In this document: positions 46,201 to 58,200 of the stretch, in pieces
How positions within the stretch are numbered: the stretch's first letter is position 1
Layout: each line of letters opens with the position of its first letter
Source of the DNA: Nymphaea colorata
Taxonomy: Eukaryota; Streptophyta; Magnoliopsida; Nymphaeales; Nymphaeaceae
Direction of reading: 5' to 3'
Length of the DNA stretch: 64,000 bases
Assembly (NCBI RefSeq): GCF_008831285.2
Contig: NC_045147.1
Span: forward strand, 6,726,334 to 6,790,333
Program-made: the position numbers and the translations under genes
Notes under the pieces: generated by a model
What the model saw: only the letters and a program-made list of their open reading frames with translations
What the model was told of the DNA's origin: nothing
The model's database searches: none

Positions 46201-49200
46201 ATGTTTTTCTTGACTTAATACAACCCCTATTCCCACGTTTGAAGCGTCGGATTCTACCACAAATGGTAGCTGAAAATTTGGCATCTGTTCAATTTGGCAA
46301 AGGCTTCCTCAACCTTCTCATCCCACCTGAATTGCCCCTTTTTAGTGGGCACTGTTAATGGAGAGGCCATAATCCCATATCCACGCACAAACTTGCGGTA
46401 ATACCCCGCAAGTCCTAAAACATGCCCGCAGCTCTCTCACGGTTTTTGGGCTGTAGCCAGTCACGCACAACAGCTACTTTATTTTCTTCCATCCTCACCT
46501 GCCCTCGGCTGATCACATGCCCTTGGTAAGAGACCTGCATGGTGCCAAAGGTACACTTGGATATGTTAGCTTTCAACTGGTTTTGCTGCAACCTAGAGAG
46601 AACGGTGCGAAGGTGCTACAAGTGTTCTTCCTCCTCGCTGTATATCAAGATATCATAAAAAAAAAACTAATATAGACCTGCGGAGGTAAGGGCGAAAGAT
46701 GTCGTTCATCACAGGTTGGAACATTGCAGGTGCGTTGGTCTGTCCAAAGGGCATGACCACAAATTCATAATGCCTGTCATGGGTGAGGAATGCAGTCTTG
46801 GGCACATCATCAGCCACCAGTCGAATCTGGTGGTACCTTGAGCGCAGGTCTAACTTGGAAAAATAGACCCCTCCTTGCAGTTCGTCCAAGGGATCATTTA
46901 TAACTGGAATTGGGTAGCGATCCTTGACAGTTACAGCATTGAGTGCGCGGTAATCGACACAAAAGCACCAACTACCATCCTTTTTCTTGACCAGCAACGC
47001 AGGGGAGGCGAACGGACTGTGATTGGGCTGGATAATACTGCTACCCAACATCTCCTGCACCATACTCTCTAAGGCCTCCCGCTGCACTTGATTATAACTA
47101 TAAGGCGTTTGTTTTGATAGCAGCAGTACCAGGTAGCAAAATTATGCGATGATCGCTGTCCCTGCTTGGAGGCAGCCCTCTTGGAGCCCAGAACACCTCT
47201 TGGAACTCTTGCATTATCTGTTCAAATTTAACTCCATCGACTTCTGTCTGCTGTAACCAGTTATTAGGCTTACCCAGAGTTCGATTAATAGCTAGCACTA
47301 GTAGTAAGAACGTAGCTGACGTCTTTTTCATGAGTTTCAGCACTGATTCTTCTACAATTGGTTTCCGTGATGCTGCTTCTAGCGTGAACTATCCTTGGTC
47401 CCTGTCCCTAAAATGCATTCTCATCTTCACGAAGTCCTATATTACCTCACCTCTGTCTCAGCCATTGTATACCAAGTACCAAGTCGGCCCCTGCCATGGC
47501 CAATGTGTACAGCTCCATAGGAAAACAATGACCCTGAATTTTGCGATTGCACTTCCCTCTACACTTCAAGGTGCTCCCATCACCTACCACCACATGGAAC
47601 ATGGGTTGAGTCTCTACATCGCACCCTAACACCTTCGCCGATTTCTCTGATATGAAGATGTGGGTGGATCCTTTATCCACCAGTACACTCACCCTCCTCT
47701 CTCTCAGGCGGCCTTCCACACGCATTAGCTGGGGTGCCTCGTCATTAGCTAGCGTGTGCAATGAAATCTTTGGTGAGCCCTGCCCTGCTTCATTCAACGG
47801 ACCATCTTGCTCTTCTATTGTCCCAATGATATCGTCAGGGGTTTCTTCATCTTCCACCAGGTTGATGTGCAAACGCTTGCAAGCATGCCCCGACGTCCAT
47901 GGCTGATCACAGTGAAAGCATATACCTCGTCGCCTCTTTTCCTTAATTTGCTCAGGCGCTAACCGTCGAACGAATGGCTTGGGGATGATGGGCTTCATGT
48001 TGGGATTGGGGTTGCCAGCATTCTCCGTTTTCATGGGTCCCTTCGCAAACCCTCTATTCTCTTGCCATCCACGCCCTAAAACGTGGAGACATTTACATTT
48101 TTCCTCCGCTTTTCTTGCCTATTCGAAACACTTTGCTACGTTTCATGGTTTCTAGGCCTGCACCTCTATTCACAGCTCTTCCTTCAACCCCCCTACAAAA
48201 GCCCCCACCAAGGCTTCTATCGGCCACCCTTTAACCATATTGTCTACGCTTGCAAATCTCTCTTGGTATTCCATTACTGAACCCGTCTGCTTGATTTTGG
48301 AGATTTCAACGTTGTAATCCAAGTATGTAGAGGAACCAAAACGAGCAGTAGTGCTTCTACCAACGTCCCCCAACTCGGTTTCCCTTGATGGGCCAATATC
48401 CAATGGTACCACCTTATTGCTGGTCCTTCGAAGTCTATTGCTGCATGATTAACCCTCTTCCATCGATTCCTTGACACTCAAAAAATTGTTCTGGTTTGAA
48501 CACCCAGCTCAATGGATCTTCCCCAGAAAATTTGGGAAATTCCATTTTCATTGGTTTCCAGGGTGTTCCCATCGTGGTTGATGGTCCGCCTAGTTCCCTT
48601 CTGCGTCTATCCTCTGATTCAGTCTGCTCAGAACTGGGAGTCCGTAGATTACCTTGTTGGAGAGCCTCCCGCAACGTCGCTAAGGTTTGCTGCACACATT
48701 GAGTCGAGCATCGATGCCCTCCATTCGTTGTTCCATCCTTTGAAGCCTCCTGCCATAAGTCCCCAATGCCTCTTCCATTCTCACATAAGCCTCCGCCGCC
48801 ACCAAAGCTTCCCTCGTGGTTACCCTATCTCCCATGGCGATGCTTGATCTCTATCAAGGAGCTGAGGAACATTGGCTCTGATGCCTTGTGTTAGGCGCAA
48901 GTATTTCAGTTTCTTTTAATTTCTGTCTGTGTGTTTTTGCTTTAGTAATTTCTTTTGTACGGGTCGGGTCTAGTTAGAGTGTGCAACGCAACCCAACACG
49001 TCATGTACTTAAACCCTCTTAAGGGTAATCAAACCCTAATGAAGATTATTGTTGACGTGAAGAGGAGCTGGGCTTCCTACGGCTGTGTGTGTGAGTGCTG
49101 CAGTGAGCGGCTGTAGTGGTGGTTAGCCAAATCGAGGCTAACAAGGTATCAGAGCTCCAGCGAGTCAGCGACCATGGCGGAGAGAATCACTGCGCGCGAC

Positions 49201-52200
49201 GCCTTTGCAGCGGTGGAACAACACGAAAATCAAGTGGAAACAGCGCCGCCTGGAAGGGCGGATGCATGGGATGGATCGACGCCTGAACGCAGTGGACGCA
49301 TGGTTGGAGGCCATGATGGTGGAGCAGCAGGCGATGTCGGCGCTCTTGCGTGAAAGCCTGCGACAAGGCTCTCAGCAACAGTCGCTTGATTCCGATCAGA
49401 CCCAGTCGAAAGAGTGCAGGGAGCAGGGTTGGCCAGGGAACGGAGGCGCAACCTGGCGCCCAATGAAGATGGATTTTCCGCGGTTTTCCGGAGACGACCC
49501 CGTCAGTTGGGTATACCGCGCCGAACAGTACTTCGATTGCCAAGGGATTGTGGGCGACGAAAGAGTACGTCCAGCAGTAGTTTATTTTGAGGGTGCGGCG
49601 ATATGCTTGTACCGTTGGTTGGTGTCGCAGCAAGAAAGACCAGACTGGGCGACCTTGGAGAAAGAGCTCACGTCGCGCTTTGGGCTGCCGGCATATCTCG
49701 ACTACAATGTAGAGTTGTCGAGCATTAAACAATCGGGTACGGTGTTCGAATACCAGGAACATTTTGAGGCGTTGATGAATATGGTGCATGGATGGCCTCT
49801 TCCAGCCCTCATTGGCGCGTTCCTAGCAGGATTGAAGGATGAAATACGCATCGAAGTCCAAGCGATGAAGCCACGAACATTAATGGACTGCTTTGAATTA
49901 GCCGGCACGGTGGAGGAGAAAAACGAACAGCTGCACACGTTCAATCGGAGCACTTTTAGCAGGACGTGAGAACCAGCCCGCGCGAGACTTTCCATAAGGC
50001 GTGTTCAGATGCGAGGAACAACCCACAAGAGAAGTCGAAATCTGATGTTTTTCCACCTGCCCTAGGAAAAAATCAGAAGGGAAATGCGCCGCGCCAAGTT
50101 GTGAGACATTTGACGCTAGAGCAAATCAAGGAGAAGAGACGACTGAACCAATGTTTTCATTGTGATCAACCGTACGTTCCAGGCTATGTCACACGGGTAC
50201 GGGTACGATAAGGGTACGGGTACGCGGACACGACAATTTTCAAAATTTTAGGATACGCGGACATGACGAATTTTATATTCTAAAAAATTAAAAAGGATAA
50301 TAAAATAAAAAAACATTAAATTAATAATTCACTCTTACAATCTCATAAGTCATAAGAAAGAAAGTCTCAGACTCTCAAACAAAACATTGTTAATCACCAA
50401 TCTCATAAGTCATAAGAAAGAAAGTCTCAAACAAAACAAAGAATGTCAGTTAGTAAAGTGGTTTGGATCAGGTCTAACCCAGACCCGATCCAAAACGTAT
50501 CCTACCGTGTCCAAGTGTCGGAGTGTCGACACCGGTACGCGGCCCATTTTTGACATGTCCATGTGACATAGGTTCCAGGGCATAACTGTAGACGCCTCGA
50601 TATGTAGCTCGTCGAGGAGAGCAACAAACCACTAGAGGCCAATGCGGATCCGCCCTTGGCCATGGAACCAGAGGTGGTGGAAAACCAAACGGTCCCCGAA
50701 ATTTCCCTGCATGCGTTGGTTGAAGATGAGGTTCCGCATCTCATGCGTGTGGAAGGCAAGTTGCGAGGCCGGCCAGTCAGCGTGCTGATCGACACGGGCT
50801 CGACTCACAATTTCATTTGTGAGAAATCTGCCCGGGCCCTGGGTTGTCATATGGAGGTTCAACCCGCCTTTGACGTGGTGGTCGGAGACAGGAGTACCCT
50901 AAGGTGCAGGGGTCAGTGCCAGATGGAAAGGTTAGAGATCCAAGGTTTTCACTTTCCTGTAAAGTTATACATTTTAGCCGTGGCGAGAGCCGACCTGGTC
51001 TTAGGCATCCAGTGGTTGCGTGAATTGGGAGATGTGGTATGAGATTTCATGGGCATGAGATTGCAGTTTAGGGGCCCTGCGAACGAAAGATTTACGTTGG
51101 AGACGAGCCCCAAGCGACCTTGTTCAGAAGCACCAGCTGTCCGCCTGATGAAGGGACCGTCTGCTTCTTTTCTCCTGCTATCCACTCAAGTGCAGGCACA
51201 TACGAAAGAGAAAGAGATCCGATTCGGCTCCGAAGAGTTTAAGAAAACACTGCAGGAAATGCTACAGAAGTTTGGGTCAGTTTTTAGCACGCCTAAGACG
51301 TTGCCGCCAGAGAGGGGATATGAACATCGCATTGAATTACAACCGGGAGCCGAACCTATCAAATCTAGACCGTATCGCTACAGTCGAGTACAACGAGAAA
51401 CCCTCAAAGAACTTTGTGTAGGAAATGTTGGAAGCACAGGTGATTCAGCCAAGTCGGCAGTCCCTTTGCTTTGCCCGCCTTGCTTGTCAAAAAGAAGGAT
51501 GGAAGCTGGCATTTCTGCGTAGACTATCGTGCGTTGAACGCCATCACTATCAAAGACAGGTACCTGATCCCCATTGTGGAAGACTTACTAGATGAGTTGT
51601 ATGAGGGCTGCGTTTTCTCCAAACTAGACCTGCGCTCTGGGTATCATCAAATCCATGTGGTGAAGGATGACATTCCTAAGACCGCTTTCCACACGCACGA
51701 CGAGCACTGCGAGTTCACCGTCATGCCTTTCGGACTGACGAATGCGCCTTCCACCTTTCAGTCGCTAATGAACGATGTGTTTCGCCCCTTTTTGCGAAGG
51801 TTCGTATTGGTATTCTTTGACGACATTTTGATTTACAGCAAGGGGGAACGAGAACACCTCAACCACTTACGAATTGTTCTAGTGGCTTTGCAACGACATA
51901 AGCTACACGCCAAACTTTCTAAATGTGTTTTTGGCAATCCCAAGATCTCTTATCTAGGGCATGTGATAAGTCATAGGAAGGTGAGCATGGAACAAGAAAA
52001 AGTCCATGCAGTGAAGGGATGGAGGGAGTACACCTAAAAACGTACGAAAGTTGTGTGCATTCCTGGGGCTCATGGGTTACTGGTCGCAACGACTCTCACA
52101 GTGCTACTTAAGAAAGGTTGTTTTGCATGGAGTATTCAAGCCGAACAAGCATTCCAACAACTCAAAGAGGCGGTGACTACAACCCCGGTTTTACAGATGC

Positions 52201-55200
52201 CTAATTTTCAGCTTCCCTTTACCGTTGAGTCAGATGCATCCGATTTGGGGGTGGGAGTGGTCCTGAGCCAACAGCAACACCCAATTGCTTATTTCAACCG
52301 AGCAATGGGCTCGACATTTGCGAGTAAATCAGCATACGAAAGAGAAGCAATCGCCATAGTGCTTGCCGTCCTCAAATGGAAGCACTATCTTCTAGGGCAA
52401 CAATTTATTGTCTTAACCGATCATTGCAGCCTCAAGCATTGCCTGCAACAGCCCACCCTATCTTCATCACTGCAAAAGTGGATGCTGAAATGGATGAGCT
52501 TTGATTTCAAAATCCCCTATCGCAAGGGGAAAGAAAATGCGCCAGCGGACGGGCTGTCCCGATCCCACGACCAACAGGTTAGTAGCTTATTTTCAATTTC
52601 ACAAGTCCAGGCTCACTTGTGGGATGAGATTCGACAGGTGCAAGAAAGAACCAACTCGGTAAAGAAAATTAGGGAAGAGTTGGAGCGGAATTCCCTTAAG
52701 GTGTATGGGTATGAGTGGTGATCACCATACTTATATCGCAGCGGATGCATCTTCGTTCCACCCGAGTCCACCCTACCGCAAACCCTTATACAGCATTACC
52801 ACAATGAGCAGACGACTGGTCATGAAGGAGTGGAGAGCACTTACCGTCGGCTACGACCTACTTTTTATTGGCCGGGGATGAAAAGAGCCATCACCGATTT
52901 TGTAAGGAGATGCGACATCTGTCAATGGAACAAATATGAGACCATGAAGCCAGCTGGACTGCTTCAACCCCTTTCCACACCTGAGCTTATATGGGAAGAC
53001 ATATCACTGGATTTCATAGAAGGCCTACCCTCATCCCAAGGAAAGTCTGTTATTTAGGTAGTGGTGGACCGCCTATCAAAATATGCACATTTCGTGCCAT
53101 TGTCGCATCCATATTCAGCAAAGACGGTAGCCCGGGCCTTCCAAGATCATATTGGGAAGCTACATGGAATGCCCAGGTCGATAACCAGCGATAGAGATCC
53201 CATCTTTATCAGTGTTTTCTGGAGGGAATATTTTCAATTACAGGGCATCAAGTTGCAGTTGAGCACAATGTACCATCACAAATGGCCAAACAGAGGTAGT
53301 AAACATGTGCCTCGAAACTTACTTACGTTGTTTTGCAGGGCAACGCCCATGCTTTTGGGCAGATTATTTGTCATGGGCTGAATTCTCATACAACACAAGT
53401 TGACATTCCTCTACCGGTGTCACACCATTTGAGGCGGTGTACGGGCGTCCTCCTCCTACTATACGTCACTACCAGCCTAACACAGCGAGAGAAGAGTCAG
53501 TGGGCACTCAACTCCGCTGCCGGGACACCATTTTGGGAGATCTCAAGACACATCTCGCAGTGGCACGCAACCGCAAACACCGGGACCAGCAGTACAACGT
53601 TGACGAGTGGGTGTACTTACGTAGGCCGACCCACGCAGCAGGGTATCGTCGGCCACGAGGGTACAAAATCATTAAAATTTAGTAAATAAAATAAATGAGA
53701 AACTAATATAAAAACATCAAAAAACTAACTAGATAAGCAAGAAATGAAAATTAGAAAATGGAAACTGGCACTCTAACAAATACCAAAAACACAGGTTATC
53801 TAATGGCTGAAGTGTCGGATGGGATGATTTTCTGGGTTTGCAGCAACCCTCACCTTCGACGCAGGTTATCACTCGTCACTCCTCAAACCCTCATACCCCA
53901 AACGCAGCTTCCTCACTTCTCAAACCCTTACCGAAGAGGCAGACACTTGGTAAAAGGTTAGGCGCAGCTGGAAGATGCAGCTTCCACTCTCTCGTCTCAC
54001 ACGAAAGGTAAAGTTAATAAACCCTATTCACTAAAAGTTAGAGTTAAGTACCCTTTGTGCCATTAAAAAGAAATTTCAGTTCAAAAAACACCCTTTGTTC
54101 TTTACTTTTAACACGTTAGACCCTTCTTTAACAAAAGAATTCATCACATGCAGTTTTTATGAATTAAAAATTTAAAACCGTGCGCAAGAACATATAGACA
54201 GCACAGAAGTTCAGTGGCGAAAAAAAACGATTTTATCGCGATAAATATTTTTTGCCAATATTTTCAAAATATCGCGATTTTTTGGCTTTTTTTTGTTTTC
54301 CTCTTTTTTAACATTTATATCGCGATATTTTTGAAAATATCGCGATATCTTTGACACTGTTGGTGCCTAGGCTGGCGCTTAGGCTCACCTAGGCTGGCCT
54401 AGGCATCAATACACCTAGTCCATGGGAAAGTGAAAAGTCACCTTTCCTTTCAATTAAAATTTCTTAATTGAGTATATATTGTTGTGTACGTTATTTTGTT
54501 TTGATTACGTATTTTTATGTATTGTTATGTTGATTATGTTGTTACATGTATACTGTTATATGTCTATACTGTTAGTCATTTAATCGATTATATAGTATTG
54601 TGATAACTCATACCTGTTATATGTATACATTAGTACGGTTATATCACGTGCTTATATCATATAGTTATATGCATTGTTAATTTGTTATACCTGTTATACA
54701 CTTATATGTATATACTATTATGTTAAATTGTATGGTCATACAGTTTGTTATTCCTGTTATATGTATTATAATACGTGTTATATGTATATATTGTTATGTA
54801 AGTCTGTTCTACCTGTAATATAGTATTGCATCAACCTCTTATATGCATATACTGTAAGCCTGTTATATAATATTTGTGGTGCCTGTTATATAATATGGTT
54901 ATGTACTTATATGTATTGTTACTGTTGTGTACTTATATGTATACTTTTATGTACTGTTAGTCTTTTTTGTTATATTGTCTTTCTTTAAGTACAGATGGAT
55001 TAAAGCCTTTTTGTGTATTTACATTCCTCCCTCTAGAGAATAGATTTTTTTTTTTGTTTCTTGTATTAGATTACATTTAATGAGTAATGTTAAATTTCTT
55101 CTATTGATTTTGCACATTCAATGAAGTCAACAATTATTTTTTTATTGTTTAAATTTATTATACTTGTTATATTACTACTCTCCACATTTCAAATATTAGT

Positions 55201-58200
55201 AATATTTAATCAAAATAACATGACATATTAACATAACTAAAAAAAAATTGGTCGCCTTTTTTGCCTAGGCTCGCCTAGGCCTGCCTAGGAGCTAGGCTCT
55301 CCTGCCTGGGTGCCTTGACAACATAGCTAAATCCCTAAAGCAATCCCACCAGAATGCTTGAAAAAAATTCAAATGAACATTAATGAACATCTAACTAGTG
55401 CTAAAAGAAATAAAAACATGAATCAAAATTAAGAATTGCCATGATCCATCTAAGATAATGCATGGAACAAAAGGCATGTAGAAACTCCTGCTGGGCAAAA
55501 CCCTAAATTCATGAATTCCCTTGAAGACACTTAATTTCAGTGTATCAAACATGATCCTAACATACTGGAATCTAGTCTGCAGCAAAACAATTTGTAACAT
55601 GACCTAGGACCTGCAATTGCTACAATATGGCACACTAAAAGAAAGGAAGCAAGATCCTTAACTGGCCAGCCAGTAGAGACTATTGACAACCCAAAACCCT
55701 AGCATACAATACCCAATCTTTAAGTTGCAGTTATACAGAAAATACAGAAGTACTGCGACACAAAAATGCCTAGGCCTTCTAAAACTCAGAACCGACACGT
55801 CATAGATCTACCTTAATCTAATTCTAAACTAAAGTTATCCAAACCCGCACAATAGCTAAGGAAATAGGAGCATCCAACTGGGTACCAACCACCAACGGGC
55901 TCTCTTCTTGAAGTTCCACCTTGTGCCTTTAAAACATAGATTTAAATACATGGAAAAATGTGTTAAAGCAGAGAACATGATTGGAGTTCCGATCTCATCA
56001 CTTAACCTAAATTGCCATTATGGGCTGTTTCTACACAGAAAGAAAACTGTTATGAAATTTCATTTATTACTTCAAGTTGTCAGGGTCTTTGGAATGGCCA
56101 ATCTAAGCAGGATATGGATGGAAAGTTTCCACAGTGACCTCTGTACATACTGTTCCTTCCATCTTATTAAGTACATTGCTCTTCTTGATGCAATATGTCT
56201 TGCAATATTGTTTTTTTAGAACTTTTTGAAGATATCCTTCATTTGTTCTCATCAGAGTTTACTATTTCTTCTATCCTTTGCTGATTAGCTACTAACACCA
56301 TAGCTCGAAATTCAGCTGCCAGGTATAAAAGGTTTTCAATTAATAATTAGCAACCAACGATGTATTTAGTGTAGTGCCATAAACAACACTAATTTTTTAA
56401 AAGATACCCAGTGTGGCGTAAACTAGACATGGCAGATAACTGTACCTCCTTGTAAGCCTTCTCAAGATAACAGAAGAAAGAAGCCATTGTGAAGTGAGTG
56501 GATGTTTGGTCCTTCTTATTTGATACATCTCTGAGGCAGCATGTTCTGTGCAGAGAATCATATTGCCGAAATATATTGGATTCTCCCATTGAACTTCATC
56601 CCTTGCTTTGGAATTCTGAAGCGCTGCCTGATGACCCAGCTATAGAGAAACGTGATTTTATTTTTTTAATTGATTATTATTATTATTATTATTATTATTA
56701 TTTTAACTTGTATTGGAGAAAACCAAGTTTTCTCAATCCATTATGCATGTCATTATCATGTTCCTCTTTGGCTGTCCCTGAATCTCTTGCTGGCCAGTTA
56801 GCAATCGCTTTAGCTTGCAGCAAGGCATGCATTCCATGGCTGATTCTAAAACACTAGCAGTTTTAAAACTTTCTCACCTAGTCAAGTGTTCCAGGCCAAG
56901 AATGGTACCTAGCACCAGGTATTGCATATTGTATGGGATGGGCTGATTAAAAGAACAGTTCGTTCTCAATGTTTGATGTCCAACTACAATGTCAGTACTT
57001 TAGAACTGTGCACTGCACCCCCATAAGGAGTGAGGTTATATTGTGTCAGAACTTGGTTCAATTAGAAAGTGCTGAACATCTTTTGAGTGCCTAATGATGT
57101 TGTTTCCAGTATTGGTTTAAATTTTACAATTAACATGATTTCAGATGTCTGAAGATCACAGGCAAAAAGAGCCCTGGATTTTCAAGTTCTAAGTTGGTTG
57201 CTAAGTATTTCTGAAAAGCATAGTTCTTCGAAGTTCTTGGTAAAATTTACATCCAAGTACGAACGGGTTTTGGAGTGGTTGCAGAAATCCCCTTTCTTTG
57301 GAAGAAAGTCTAGCTTGGACTTTTCCAGGTCACCAGTTTCATCAGAAGTAGTGAAAAAAATTGGCTTTCTGTGGATGCACTGAAATAATGAAATTAGTAG
57401 GATTTGTAGGTTTACATCCTTAATCTGTTACGAGCCATTAGGTTATGAATAGTGTGCTTGGAAACACATTGATTTCTTGGTTTCCTCTGGTTTTCTATTG
57501 TATTAGAATGGCATACATAAGAATACTGTGACTGCATCACAATTTCCAAAATTTAGCTTAGAATAACAACCTTTCTTGTTGAATTACTGCACCTCAGTGC
57601 ACTTTTCTGTCTCATGCACCCTAGTAATGATAACGTGCCACTTAACAATATGGCAGCCTTCTTTTTATTGAATGACTATAAGTTACTTGGAAGAGTGGCT
57701 ACTAACTGGTCCTTGGACTGCTTGTCAATCAGTTTGCAAAAAGAGAAAGAGAAAAGCGTATCATAGTTTGTTTGAAGTGTACTGAACATGATAAGCACTA
57801 GTCAAGTATTTAGTATTCTTTATCACTTTACATCCTTAATCTAGCTGTAAGTAGGTTCTGGACCTAATTCCTATGAATAATACACTTGGAAACATATTCA
57901 GGCATGCTGATTACTTGGGCCATCTATTATTCTACAGTATCAGAATGGCACACCGCACACAATCTCCTTTACCAAAAAATTAGCTTGAGATAACTAGTAT
58001 TCTTAGTGAGATTTTGTTGCATTTCTGTGGCAATGTGCTACCCAAAGATAATTGCTTATTCTTTAACTAAATGATTATGAATTCCTTCGAAGAGTGGCTC
58101 GTCAGAATAATCACAAGGTATAAAATTCAATATTTTCTATTGATTCTTGTTGAATGTTTGTACTGTATCTTTTTATTAAGTCTTTCAGATGTCTTGAACT

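Larger units (their letters stand above)
38815..48888 (-). mobile_element. Gypsy element on the minus strand, split by a Copia insertion
   Basis: Minus-strand order from the right: a degenerate primer site GGCATCAGAGCC (about 48873-48884), gag, protease, RT and part of RNase H to 46097. The Copia at 40724-46091 intervenes, then come the rest of RNase H, integrase, the C-terminal ATWE chromodomain-like motif, a purine tract near 39105 and a 3' LTR (about 38815-39096). The 5' LTR is missing: at 48889 the sequence changes directly to the LTR of an oppositely oriented Gypsy. Frameshifts and stops are frequent. Confidence 0.88.
48889..53670 (+). mobile_element. Gypsy element on the plus strand, 3'-truncated, carrying a MITE
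   Basis: The LTR (48889-49143) is followed by AGGTATCAGAGC, gag (from 49174), a knuckle interrupted by a MITE (50184-50571), protease, RT, RNase H and integrase. Homology stops at RRPRGYK near 53670, before the chromodomain region and 3' LTR. It is related to the minus-strand Gypsy next to it but diverged at protein level, so the pair is not a simple inverted duplicate. Frameshifts occur near 49230, 51430, 52037 and 53280, and stops near 52721 and 53056. Confidence 0.9.
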
